NCBI GenBank assembly: GCA_944376605.1
Contig: CALWDE010000003.1
Span: forward strand, 186,001 to 250,000
DNA from: an uncultured Bacilli bacterium
GTDB taxonomy: Bacteria > Bacillota_I > Bacilli_A > RFN20 > CAG-826
Direction of reading: 5' to 3'
Length of the DNA: 64,000 nt
Position numbers and translations under genes: made by a program. Below are positions 1 to 8,510 of the stretch, in pieces. The notes beneath the pieces were generated by a model. The model did no database searches and had not been told where the DNA came from. It saw nothing but the letters and a program-made list of their open reading frames with translations. How positions within the stretch are numbered: the first letter of the stretch is position 1; every line of letters starts with the position of its first letter.

Positions 1-20
1 GGCAGAAAAGAGTTTGGACC

Positions 21-2636
21 TTAAAGTTTTGCAATGCGCATTAAAGCTTCTTCTAGAAGCGCCTGATTGCCTTTTCGTTTTTCCTCTTCTAAAGCAATCT
101 TCTCTTTTGGAGCTTTGGCCATAAAACCAGGATTGCTTAGCATATTTTCACTACGCGCGATATCTGCTTTTAAACGAGCAATTTCTTTTTCTAAACGTGC
201 TTTTTGCTCTTGAAGAGAGATATCTTCTACAAGCGATAAAGAATAGGTTTTTCCAAAAGAAGAGAAACGGAAAGCATTCGTGCTTTCTTCCCCAATTTTC
301 ACACTAGTGGCAAAGGTGAATCGCGCCAAATAGTCACCAAAAGAAGGGAAGGGTTCTTGCGATAAAATAATTTGAATAGGCGCATTAGGAGCAAGATGAT
401 GATTTACTTTATACGCTCTTGCCTCTTGAATCATTGTATAAAGCAAATCAAAAGAAGCTTCTTCTCGGGCCGAGTAATAGGGACGTTTCCCCTTCATCGG
501 GCAAGCCTCTAGAAGAGACTGCTTCATTAAACTATTTCCTTTACCGGCAAAAGCTTCATAGATGCGGTCAGTAACAAAAGGCGCAAAAGGATGGAGAAGC
601 AGCAAAATCGCTTTCAGCAAGAAGGCTAAAGTAGAAAGGGCAGCAGCCTTTTCTTTTCCGCCTTTTTTCACGCTTACCTTGCTCCATTCTAGATATTTCC
701 CGCAGAACTCCTCATAGACAAAATTACGTAAAATTGCTCCCGCTTTTGCAAAGGCAAACTCGTCCATATTTTTACAGTAAGCACGATAGACACGAGATAA
801 TTTCGCTAAAATACCTTTTTCTAAATGTCCAAGAGGTACACTAAATAAAGGCGAAGGTTTTTCTTCTTCAATAATACCCTGTAAATAACGGGCAGCATTC
901 CATACCTTATTTAAGAAATCACGCGCAGAGGCAACCTTTTCTTCTTCATAACGGATATCAAGGCCTGGCGCAGTGCCGTTAGTGATAAAAAAGCGCAACG
1001 CATCGACACCGTATTGCTCAATAATATCAATAGGATCTACGCCGTTTCCGAGAGATTTTGACATTTTTCTTCCTTCGCGGTCACGCACAAGACCATGAAT
1101 AATTACTTCATGGAATGGCGCTTTCCCTGTCGCAAGAAGTGACTGGAAGATCATTCTGCTCACCCAGAAGAAAATAATGTCATAACCAGTTACTAAAATG
1201 GAATTTGGGAAATAACGCTTAAAATCTGCGCTTTCCTTTGGCCAGCCTAGCGTAGCAAAAGGCCATAAGCCACTAGAAAACCACGTATCTAGAACGTCGC
1301 TATCCTGTGTATAGCCCGTTAAATCGGTATCTTTATCTGGGCAGACAATCATATCTTCTGGATGAGAAGGGTCCCCTTTATACCAAACAGGAATTCTGTG
1401 TCCCCACCATAATTGACGCGATAAGCACCAGTCATGGCAGTTTTCCATCCATCTTAGAAGCGTCTTTTCAAAACGCTTTGGTTTAAAATAAACCTTTTTA
1501 GCAGGATCTTTTTGTGTTTCGCGGACGAGTTTAGCAATCTCATCCATTTTAAGGAACCATTGCTGAGAAAGCATCGGTTCGACAATAGCGTGAGAACGTT
1601 CACTATGCCCTACCGCATGTGTAATATTTTCAATTTTTACTAAATGTCCTTCTTTGGCAATTTTTTCCACTAGTTTTTCGCGGCACTCATACCGGTCAAG
1701 ACCTACAAATTCGCCAGCAATAGGCAACATATGAGCTTTGGAATCTAAGCAGGCAATGGCAGGTAAATGGTACTTTTCACCTAAGATAAAGTCATTAGGA
1801 TCGTGCGCAGGGGTACATTTCATTGCGCCTGTGCCAAAAGAGGGGTCCACATACTCATCTGCCATAATGGGTAACCATTCTCCATTGGCAGGATTTTTTG
1901 CCTTTTTACCAACAAAAGACGCGTATTTTTCACTTTTAGGAGAAACAAAAACTGCCACATCACCAAACATCGTCTCAGGACGCGTGGTGGCAACAACCAT
2001 CTTCTCGCCGCCTTCTACCTCATAAAGGAAGTAATACATCTTCCCTTTTTCTTCTTCGTGAATCACTTCAATATCGCTTAAAGCGGTTTCAAAAACAGGG
2101 TCCCAGTTAATAATCTTCTTTCCGCGGTAAATAAGACCTTTTTCATAAAGGGAACGGAATACAGTTTTGACTGCTTCTTGGATTCCTTCATCTAAAGTGA
2201 AGCGTTCCCGGGTGTAGTCAAGCGATAAGCCAAGTGCTTTCCACTGCTCATGAATTAGATGCGCATGTTCTTCTTTCCATTTGTAGCAACGCTTTAAAAA
2301 CTCTTCTCTCCCTAAATCTTTCGAAGTTAAGCCTTCTTTTCGTAATTCCTCTTCTACTTTAGCCTGGGTAGCAATTCCCGCATGGTCCATGCCAGGTACC
2401 CATAAAACATCTTCCCCAAGCATCCGGTGGTATCGCGCTAAAATATCCATTGGGATGGTGTCCATCGCATGACCTAAATGTAGTTTTCCTGTTACATTAG
2501 GAGGAGGTAAAACAAGAGAAAAAGGAGTCTTTTTGCTCTTTTCTCCTTCCGCGATAAAATCACCGTTTTGCTTCCATTCCTCATAAAGACCTTCTTCTAT
2601 TTTATGAGGATCATAATGCTTATCGAGTAATGCCAT
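21..2636 (-). CDS. valS: Valyl-tRNA synthetase
   Basis: Class I aminoacyl-tRNA synthetase that charges tRNA-Val with valine in the cytoplasm. The 871-residue protein is the usual length. It has the HIGH motif as KLHLGH near residue 50, a large CP1 editing insertion, the KMSKS motif in GRKMSKSLGNG, an anticodon-binding domain, and the C-terminal charged coiled-coil arm typical of ValRS. The start is preceded by a GGGAAGA ribosome-binding site. A T-box leader lies directly upstream, so expression should rise when tRNA-Val is uncharged. The gene ends 20 bases from the window edge, so a downstream partner (often folC) cannot be seen. Confidence 0.97.
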   Translation of the reverse strand: MALLDKHYDPHKIEEGLYEEWKQNGDFIAEGEKSKKTPFSLVLPPPNVTGKLHLGHAMDTIPMDILARYHRMLGEDVLWVPGMDHAGIATQAKVEEELRKEGLTSKDLGREEFLKRCYKWKEEHAHLIHEQWKALGLSLDYTRERFTLDEGIQEAVKTVFRSLYEKGLIYRGKKIINWDPVFETALSDIEVIHEEEKGKMYYFLYEVEGGEKMVVATTRPETMFGDVAVFVSPKSEKYASFVGKKAKNPANGEWLPIMADEYVDPSFGTGAMKCTPAHDPNDFILGEKYHLPAIACLDSKAHMLPIAGEFVGLDRYECREKLVEKIAKEGHLVKIENITHAVGHSERSHAIVEPMLSQQWFLKMDEIAKLVRETQKDPAKKVYFKPKRFEKTLLRWMENCHDWCLSRQLWWGHRIPVWYKGDPSHPEDMIVCPDKDTDLTGYTQDSDVLDTWFSSGLWPFATLGWPKESADFKRYFPNSILVTGYDIIFFWVSRMIFQSLLATGKAPFHEVIIHGLVRDREGRKMSKSLGNGVDPIDIIEQYGVDALRFFITNGTAPGLDIRYEEEKVASARDFLNKVWNAARYLQGIIEEEKPSPLFSVPLGHLEKGILAKLSRVYRAYCKNMDEFAFAKAGAILRNFVYEEFCGKYLEWSKVSVKKGGKEKAAALSTLAFLLKAILLLLHPFAPFVTDRIYEAFAGKGNSLMKQSLLEACPMKGKRPYYSAREEASFDLLYTMIQEARAYKVNHHLAPNAPIQIILSQEPFPSFGDYLARFTFATSVKIGEESTNAFRFSSFGKTYSLSLVEDISLQEQKARLEKEIARLKADIARSENMLSNPGFMAKAPKEKIALEEEKRKGNQALLEEALMRIAKL

Positions 2637-2639
2637 ATC

Positions 2640-2862
2640 TTCCCTTTCTTTCCAAAGAAAAACGTCCCGTATTTTTCATAGGGACGCGAGAATCACGTGG
2701 TACCACCCTATTTCCAGAGGCATTAACCTCTAGCACTCTTCCTAGATTATTCTGATAGACAGAGTTCTTTTTGCTAGAAGCGACTTCCTTGGAGTTATTG
2801 CCGCGCTTCCACCATCCGCAGCTCTCTACCAATAACCGAAACAAGGTCCCTCTTCTAAGAAC
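2640..2862 (-). promoter_or_regulatory. T-box leader of valS
   Basis: On the minus strand the leader carries the T-box core GGGTGGTACCACG (+ strand about 2696-2708), which pairs with the uncharged tRNA acceptor end. A terminator hairpin with arms CGTCCC and GGGACG and a T run follows at 2655-2686. A Stem I-like region contains GAAGTCGCTTC, whose GTC is a plausible valine specifier codon. The motif and its position before valS are seen directly; the specifier is inferred. Confidence 0.9.
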
Positions 2863-2868
2863 AAAGCG

Positions 2869-2874
2869 ATTATA
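2869..2874 (-). promoter_or_regulatory. -10 element for the valS T-box transcript
   Basis: A perfect TATAAT on the minus strand lies about seven bases before the expected start of the T-box RNA. No convincing -35 hexamer is visible at 16-18 bases upstream. Confidence 0.5.
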
Positions 2875-2904
2875 AAGGAAGATTTTTCTTTCGGATACTA
2901 AGAA

Positions 2905-4041
2905 TTAAAAAGTTGGAATGTCTTTGCCATAAAAGCAAGAAATACAAATTTCTTTTTCTTCTTTTAGTATCCCAGCGTGATGCCCTTTCATCTTATTTCC
3001 ATCTGGCTCAAAACGCGAAGCATATAATGCTTTTTTATCCGTTGATATCGCCACAAAAGGTCCAAGAGTTTCCTGCAAGAATGCTGTAGGCTCACCCTCG
3101 CCAAATATATGCTTTTCAATCGCCTCTTCCTTCGAGAGTAAAAGGAAGGAAGGAAAATGTTTACGGAAGGCCTTGGCGAATGCTTCTTCTTTCCCTTCCT
3201 TAATAAGAAAAGAAGCAAAACGGGCATCTAGGAAAGGCTTAGCAAGCAAAACCTCATCAATTTCTTTCACCGCGCATAAATCAAGCCACTCCACGGCAAT
3301 TTGTCCATGATCTGCCACCACTAATGTTGCAACATCAGGATTTTCCCGCACAAAAGTAGAGATAGAACTCACCATTCTTTCTAAAATTTCTTCTACTTTA
3401 TAAGAAGCAGGGCCTTCTTCGTGCATCGTGTGATCGGGTTCTAAAATATAAACATAGAGAAATTCTAAACTAGAATCAGTTTGAAATAAGGCACTCGCCG
3501 CGTCGATTTGCTCTTCAAAAAAAGGATAATCCCAAGGAAAAAGTGATTTGGCATTATGTCCTTTCTTTTGCATTAATTCAAAAATAGATGCATAGGGACA
3601 GCGGCGATACATGTATTTTTCTAAGCCTAGAGGAAGCGCTTCTCCTGTATCGCTGTAACGATTAGGAAAAGCATCAATCGCGCGCTTTAACTCGGGCATA
3701 TAAATCGACCAACCAATCCAGCCAGTTTCTGCAGGGAATTTACCGCTTAAAAGAGAGGTTGTCGCTGCAGCTGTAGTAGAAGGATTTACCGACTGGCACA
3801 CTGTACACATATGATCGAGGAAAAAACGTCCCGCTGGATGGCTTTCTAAAATACTTTTTCCTGCTGCATCAAATAGAAAAAGGGCAACTTTTTTCTTATC
3901 CGCTAAAAAAGTGTCGACCTCTTCTAAGCTTTTATGAAATGGCTCCACGTCAAATTTACGCAGCAAAGAATTAGAAAGAGCAACTAAAGAACGTTTATGG
4001 TTTGTGAGAGCAGGATATTGATCAAACACCAGTTTTTTCAT
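2905..4041 (-). CDS. Alkaline phosphatase superfamily (phosphodiesterase/nucleotide pyrophosphatase type) protein
   Basis: A 378-residue protein of the type I phosphodiesterase/nucleotide pyrophosphatase branch of the alkaline phosphatase superfamily. Seen motifs are FLFDAAG (first metal site), NPSTTAAATTSLLSGKFP with the likely threonine nucleophile, EPDHTMHEEG, VVADHGQ (metal-binding D and H), and a late MKGHHAG histidine pair. No signal peptide or membrane segment is apparent, so it is probably cytoplasmic. It follows engB by 12 bases and is likely co-transcribed, but no clear Shine-Dalgarno precedes its ATG. The substrate cannot be told from sequence; a phosphodiester or nucleotide is only a family-level guess. 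Confidence 0.8.
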   Translation of the reverse strand: MKKLVFDQYPALTNHKRSLVALSNSLLRKFDVEPFHKSLEEVDTFLADKKKVALFLFDAAGKSILESHPAGRFFLDHMCTVCQSVNPSTTAAATTSLLSGKFPAETGWIGWSIYMPELKRAIDAFPNRYSDTGEALPLGLEKYMYRRCPYASIFELMQKKGHNAKSLFPWDYPFFEEQIDAASALFQTDSSLEFLYVYILEPDHTMHEEGPASYKVEEILERMVSSISTFVRENPDVATLVVADHGQIAVEWLDLCAVKEIDEVLLAKPFLDARFASFLIKEGKEEAFAKAFRKHFPSFLLLSKEEAIEKHIFGEGEPTAFLQETLGPFVAISTDKKALYASRFEPDGNKMKGHHAGILKEEKEICISCFYGKDIPTF

Positions 4042-4053
4042 AGGAGAGATAGT

Positions 4054-4623
4054 TTAATCACATTTGCCTAAAAGAGAAAGCAAAAGGGAGCGAGAAGAAG
4101 AGGGAGAAGCTTTCATGCTAGAAAAGGCGTAAGGACATTCAAGAGTTTTCGCAAGACGAATGGCAGTATCTTTTTCTTTTCGTGTCGCCTTATCCTCTTT
4201 GGTAAAAATAAGAACAAAAGGAATCTGATCTTCTTGGAGCAAAGCAAGCATTGCTTCATCATCGTGATTTAATTCCCGGCGAATATCGAGAAGCAAAACC
4301 GCTCCGCTTAAGCGGGAAGAAGAACAATATTTTTCCATTAAAAGGGCAAAATCTTCCTCCTTTTCTCCCCCACCTGCCTGAAAGCCATATCCCGGTGTAT
4401 CCACAAGATAAAAGGAGTCATCGACAAGAAAGTAATTCAAAAACCTTGTTTTACCAGCTTTTTTCGCGCTGAAAGCAAGCTTATGACCTGTGAGCAAATT
4501 AATAAAGGTACTCTTCCCTACATTACTTCGTCCAAAAAGAGCAATTTCTTTTCTTTTTCTTTTTGGAGCATCGTCTCCTGTCACTGCGCTAAGCAAAAAT
4601 ATCGTATTCTTAAAGTCAACCAT
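4054..4623 (-). CDS. engB: Ribosome biogenesis GTP-binding protein EngB/YsxC
   Basis: A small TRAFAC GTPase of 189 residues needed for late 50S subunit assembly. G1 is GRSNVGKST, G3 is DTPGYGFQ, G4 is TKED (TKAD is more common) and G5 is a weak SS motif near the end. It follows lon, the order known from Bacillus, but a strong lon terminator separates them. A TACGAT -10 hexamer with an upstream TG lies exactly six bases before the ATG, which leaves no room for a Shine-Dalgarno. The gene therefore probably has its own promoter and a leaderless message. Confidence 0.93.
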   Translation of the reverse strand: MVDFKNTIFLLSAVTGDDAPKRKRKEIALFGRSNVGKSTFINLLTGHKLAFSAKKAGKTRFLNYFLVDDSFYLVDTPGYGFQAGGGEKEEDFALLMEKYCSSSRLSGAVLLLDIRRELNHDDEAMLALLQEDQIPFVLIFTKEDKATRKEKDTAIRLAKTLECPYAFSSMKASPSSSRSLLLSLLGKCD

Positions 4624-4629
4624 ACTTCT

Positions 4630-4635
4630 ATCGTA
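4630..4635 (-). promoter_or_regulatory. Extended -10 promoter giving leaderless engB mRNA
   Basis: The minus strand reads TGATACGAT, then AGAAGT, then ATG. The -10 ends six bases before the start codon, so transcription should begin at or next to the A of ATG. It sits just after the T run of the lon terminator. Confidence 0.55.
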
Positions 4636-4637
4636 TC

Positions 4638-4660
4638 AAAAAAGGGACCTTTTGGGTCCC
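4638..4660 (-). terminator. Terminator of lon
   Basis: Minus-strand hairpin with arms GGGACC and GGTCCC around a CAAAA-type loop, followed by TTTTTT. It lies immediately after the lon stop codon. Confidence 0.85.
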
Positions 4661-4666
4661 CTTTCC

Positions 4667-7015
4667 TTAATGAAGCAAGGCACGTTTTACCGCGTCATCT
4701 ACACTCTTCATGTAGATAATTTCCATGCCTTTTTTCACTTCCTCAGGAAGTTCAGAAACATCTTTCTTATTTCCTTCTGGCACAATAATCGTTCGAATAC
4801 CGCTTCTTAACGCTGCGAGAGATTTTTCTCTTAATCCTCCGATAGGAAGAGCATTTCCGCGCAAGGTAACCTCCCCTGTCATAGCTACGTTATTGTCAGC
4901 AGGAGTATGCGACAAACAGGAGATAATCGCGCAGGTGATAGCAACTCCCGCAGAAGGGCCATCTTTTGGCACCGCGCCTTCTGGAACATGGATATGAATA
5001 TCAATTTGGCCAAACATATCAGGATTAATGCCAAAATGCTCAGCATTTGCACGAACATAATCTAACGCGATAGAGCAAGATTCCTTCATTACATCGCCAA
5101 GCTTACCTGTAATAACAAGCTCACCCTTCCCTTTTGAATAGTTTACTTCAATCGGTAAGATATCGCCCCCATACTGAGTATAGGCAAGGCCAGTAATCAC
5201 GCCCACTTGTGGCTCTTTTTCTTTCTTGCTATCTTCAAAGATTTCCACCCCAAGATATTCCCGCACTTTTTCTTTATTGACATGAATTGGGGCTTCACTC
5301 TTCTTTTCAAGAAGTTCTACAACTGCTTTTCGACAAATAGAAGCAATGAGTCTTTCTAGTTCTCTTACACCAGCTTCTCTGGTATAAAATTCGATAATTT
5401 CAGGGAAAGCATCGTCTTCAAAAACAATTTCTGAAGGACTTAAACCATTTGCTTCACATTGCTTTTTCGCAAGGAATAAGGTCGCAATTTTAATCTTCTC
5501 TGGCTCGGTATAACTTGGGACTTCAATGAGTTCTAAGCGGTCACGAAGAGGTTCTGGAACATTTTCTAAATAGTTTGCGGTTGCAATAAATAGAACATGA
5601 CTTAAATCATAAGGTTCCTCAAGATAGTTATCGTTGAAGGCAAAGTTCTGTTCTGGATCAAGCACTTCTAAAAGTGCAGAAGCACAATCGCCCTTGTAAT
5701 TGGCATTCCCCACCTTATCGATTTCATCTAAAAGAAATACTGGGTTTTTTGTGCCAGCACGAATCATTCCTTGAATAATTCTGCCCGGCATAGAACCGAC
5801 ATAAGTACGGCGATGACCGCGAATTTCCGCCTCATCCGAGACTCCGCCTAGCGAAGCTTTACAAAATTTTCTTCCCAAAGCGCGGGCGATACTTCTTCCA
5901 AGAGAAGTTTTTCCGCATCCAGGAGGACCATAGAAACAAAGAATAGGTGCTTTTAAAGACTTTGTTTTGTTTTTAACTGCCAAGTATTCAATGATTCTCT
6001 TCTTGACCTTTTCTAGGCCGTAGTGGTCTTCATCCAAAATATCACGAACATGAGCAATATCTTCTTGATCGGTTGTTTCTTGATACCATGGTACCCGCAT
6101 TAAAGTATCAATGTAATTTAAGATTAGTGAGGCTTCTAAAGAATTATCAGGCATCATTTTATAACGCGATAACTCTTTCTTTACTTTTGTCTTAACTGCC
6201 TCAGGAAATGGTTCCGATTGTAGTCTTTTTTGAATAGCGTCAATATCACTTGGCGTATCGGAGTCTTCCCCAAGTTCTTGACGAATCGCCTTCATCTTTT
6301 CCCGCAGATAATATTCTTTTTGAGCTTGTTCTGCTTGTTTACGAATTTGAGAATCAATCTCTTCATCGATTCTTCGATTATTCTCCCGGGCATCAAATAC
6401 CTTGTCAAAGAAGGCAAGTCTCACCCGCGAATCTGCTTCGCGAAGCAAAGAAATCTTTTCTTCTACAGTTAAATGTAAAGGATTAGGAAGAAGGTCTAAA
6501 AGATTGGATATCGATTGTTTTAAATTTCTCCGTCTTCCCGCAGTATTAATGACAGATAAGGCATCATTATCTCTACTAGCGCGCGATAAAAAGTGCGAAG
6601 TTAACTGCGCTTCTTCTTCCGCGCCTAAAAGCACTTCAGGAATCTCTTCGCCGTCTGCTTCAAAATAGTCGGTTACTTTGCGTACAGCAGAGAAGGTAAT
6701 TCTTGCTAAACCTAAAATGGTGAGATAAAGAGTATTTTCTCCTTCTTCTAAAGAGAGAATACGGCATAAAGTGCCAACCTCATAAATAGCATCAGAAGAA
6801 ATTTCATCGCTATCCGACTCTTTCTGAGTAGCCACAAAAATGAGGCTATCAAAGTCTCCTAAAGCTTTTTTTGCTGCTTCTTTCGAGAAATCTCTACCTG
6901 CCGAAACGCTGCAACGGTTTCCAGGAAAAACTACGAGTTCTCGCGTAACAAGAAGAGGCAGAGTCTTCTTACTTGTTAAATTTTGTTCAAGATTTTCTGT
7001 ATTTTGTTCGTCCAT
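4667..7015 (-). CDS. lon: ATP-dependent protease Lon
   Basis: Cytoplasmic AAA+ serine protease that degrades misfolded and regulatory proteins. An N-terminal substrate-binding domain is followed by a coiled-coil region, Walker A GPPGCGKT, Walker B FLLDEIDK, and a protease domain with the catalytic serine in KDGPSAGVA and lysine in GGLREKSLAA. I chose the start beginning MDEQNTEN (782 residues) because AAAGGAG lies five bases before that ATG; an in-frame ATG ten codons upstream has no ribosome-binding site. The promoter contains a CIRCE-like inverted repeat, which suggests heat-shock control by HrcA. Confidence 0.96.
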   Translation of the reverse strand: MDEQNTENLEQNLTSKKTLPLLVTRELVVFPGNRCSVSAGRDFSKEAAKKALGDFDSLIFVATQKESDSDEISSDAIYEVGTLCRILSLEEGENTLYLTILGLARITFSAVRKVTDYFEADGEEIPEVLLGAEEEAQLTSHFLSRASRDNDALSVINTAGRRRNLKQSISNLLDLLPNPLHLTVEEKISLLREADSRVRLAFFDKVFDARENNRRIDEEIDSQIRKQAEQAQKEYYLREKMKAIRQELGEDSDTPSDIDAIQKRLQSEPFPEAVKTKVKKELSRYKMMPDNSLEASLILNYIDTLMRVPWYQETTDQEDIAHVRDILDEDHYGLEKVKKRIIEYLAVKNKTKSLKAPILCFYGPPGCGKTSLGRSIARALGRKFCKASLGGVSDEAEIRGHRRTYVGSMPGRIIQGMIRAGTKNPVFLLDEIDKVGNANYKGDCASALLEVLDPEQNFAFNDNYLEEPYDLSHVLFIATANYLENVPEPLRDRLELIEVPSYTEPEKIKIATLFLAKKQCEANGLSPSEIVFEDDAFPEIIEFYTREAGVRELERLIASICRKAVVELLEKKSEAPIHVNKEKVREYLGVEIFEDSKKEKEPQVGVITGLAYTQYGGDILPIEVNYSKGKGELVITGKLGDVMKESCSIALDYVRANAEHFGINPDMFGQIDIHIHVPEGAVPKDGPSAGVAITCAIISCLSHTPADNNVAMTGEVTLRGNALPIGGLREKSLAALRSGIRTIIVPEGNKKDVSELPEEVKKGMEIIYMKSVDDAVKRALLH

Positions 7016-7057
7016 AAGGCTCCTTTCTGGATCGAGGGATCCCATTTAGACGGCATG

Positions 7058-7085
7058 ATTATAAAAACTCTATTAGCAGAGTCAA
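7058..7085 (-). promoter_or_regulatory. Sigma-A-type promoter of lon
   Basis: The minus strand has -35 TTGACT (7080-7085), a 16-base spacer, and -10 TATAAT (7058-7063). This is the best-formed promoter in the window. The predicted leader is about 35 bases and contains the AAAGGAG ribosome-binding site. Confidence 0.75.
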
Positions 7086-7099
7086 CATTAAACTGCTAA
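7073..7099. promoter_or_regulatory. CIRCE-like operator (HrcA site) over the lon promoter
   Basis: The 27-base element has outer arms TTAGCA and TGCTAA separated by 15 bases. This is exactly the total length and outer-arm geometry of CIRCE (TTAGCACTC-N9-GAGTGCTAA), although the inner three bases of each arm differ from consensus. It covers the -35 hexamer, so bound HrcA would block transcription. CIRCE control of lon is known in mollicutes. HrcA is not encoded in this window. Confidence 0.6.
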
Positions 7100-7105
7100 A
7101 AGTAA

Positions 7106-7132
7106 CAAAAAAGGCCAAGTTTTTGCTTGGCC
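7106..7132 (-). terminator. Terminator of tig
   Basis: Hairpin with seven-base arms GGCCAAG and CTTGGCC around a six-base loop, followed on the minus strand by a T run. It lies just after the trigger factor stop codon. Confidence 0.85.
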
Positions 7133-7150
7133 CGAGTAATTAGAGAGAAA

Positions 7151-8440
7151 TTAAGCAGCTTTGCTTTCGAGGAAAGTGCGAACTTTCTTCTCAAGAAGAT
7201 TTTGAATATAGCTATTCTTATTTTGTTCTACAATTTCCCGCACTCTCTTCTCTTCAATGCCGTATTCTTTTGCCATTCTAGCAATTTCAGCATTAAGTTC
7301 TTCCTCGCTTACTTTGATCTCTTCTTTTTGAATGACCATTTGCTCGACAAGGAAACGTTCGTAATTATGTTTGGCATCTTCCATCATCTTGTTATGAATG
7401 GTGTCTTCTTTTTCGCCGGTAATCTCGAGATATTGTTCAAAGGTTAAGCCCTGTGCTTCAATGTTCTTCTTTAAGTTCTCTTCTCCGCGCTTTGCTTCCC
7501 TATTTAAGATTTCTTCATCAATAGAGAAGGTAGAACGAGAGATGAGTTCTTGAAGAATATTGTTATAGAACTTTTCTTCCGCTTCGTTTGTCTTTCTTGT
7601 TAAAAGATTAGTCATAGTGCGGTTTTTTAAAGCCTCTACTGTTTCAACATCTTTGATGCCAAGCTCTTTGACCGCTTCATCGGTAAGTTCAGGAATTTTC
7701 TTTTCCTTAATTTCGTGGATAACAAGATGGAAGGTTGCTTCTTTTCCTGCTAAATCTTTGACATAAGTGGTAGGGAAGGTAACTTTAATATCTTTTTCTT
7801 CTCCCGCTTTTACTCCAACAACTGTCTCTTCAAAGCCAGGAACAAATTGATGAGAGCCAAGCTCTAAAGAGAAATTAGTAGCAGAGCCACCTTCAAACGC
7901 TTTTAATTCGCCATTTTCATCATGTAAAGAACCAGTGAAATCCATAACGACAGTGTCGCCAAGCTTTGCCTCTCTTTCGACAGGAATTAAATCAGCGTTT
8001 TGCTCTAATGTCTTTTGTACTTCGCCCATGACTTCTTCGTCTTTGACAGAAGGAGCTTCTTTCTTAGCGTCAAACTTGCTGTAATCACCAAGTTCACAAG
8101 TAGGAACAAGAATGCAGTCATAGACGAGAGTTAAATCAGTATCGCTAATCTTGCTAATACTGACGGAAGGAGCGAAAGCAAGATGTAAATCGTATTGCTT
8201 AATTCCGCCTTCTAGGCATGGATTTAATAAAGAATCAATGGCTTCATTCCAAATTTTGCCCATTTCTAAATGTTTTCTTACCATTTCTAAAGGGGCTTGA
8301 CCTTTACGGAAGCCTTTGAGAGAAACTTCTTTTGCTAACTTCTTTACGGCATTTTCCTGAGCTTCATGCCAAGAGTCTTTGTCGACTTCAACGGTTAACT
8401 TCACTTTGGTTGTGCCAATTTTTTCGATGATGTTGTTCAT
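7151..8440 (-). CDS. tig: Trigger factor, ribosome-associated chaperone
   Basis: A 429-residue peptidyl-prolyl isomerase and chaperone that binds the ribosome exit tunnel and shields nascent chains. The N-terminal ribosome-binding domain contains GFRKGQAP, the family signature loop near residue 45. The central FKBP domain spans roughly residues 150-240 (DTVVMDFTG and VPGFEE regions), and the C-terminal part is the long helical arm domain. AGGAG lies upstream of the ATG. It has a terminator before lon, so the two neighbouring quality-control genes are separate transcription units. Confidence 0.96.
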   Translation of the reverse strand: MNNIIEKIGTTKVKLTVEVDKDSWHEAQENAVKKLAKEVSLKGFRKGQAPLEMVRKHLEMGKIWNEAIDSLLNPCLEGGIKQYDLHLAFAPSVSISKISDTDLTLVYDCILVPTCELGDYSKFDAKKEAPSVKDEEVMGEVQKTLEQNADLIPVEREAKLGDTVVMDFTGSLHDENGELKAFEGGSATNFSLELGSHQFVPGFEETVVGVKAGEEKDIKVTFPTTYVKDLAGKEATFHLVIHEIKEKKIPELTDEAVKELGIKDVETVEALKNRTMTNLLTRKTNEAEEKFYNNILQELISRSTFSIDEEILNREAKRGEENLKKNIEAQGLTFEQYLEITGEKEDTIHNKMMEDAKHNYERFLVEQMVIQKEEIKVSEEELNAEIARMAKEYGIEEKRVREIVEQNKNSYIQNLLEKKVRTFLESKAA

Positions 8441-8510
8441 GATTTACTCCTATTTGGTACTATCTTCGCGCATCTAGTGGCGCTCCGAGTTGAAAATATA
8501 GACCTTTCCT

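Noticed and set aside
7016-7045. Ten-codon N-terminal extension of Lon
   Set aside because: Its ATG has no Shine-Dalgarno; the next in-frame ATG has AAAGGAG at good spacing.
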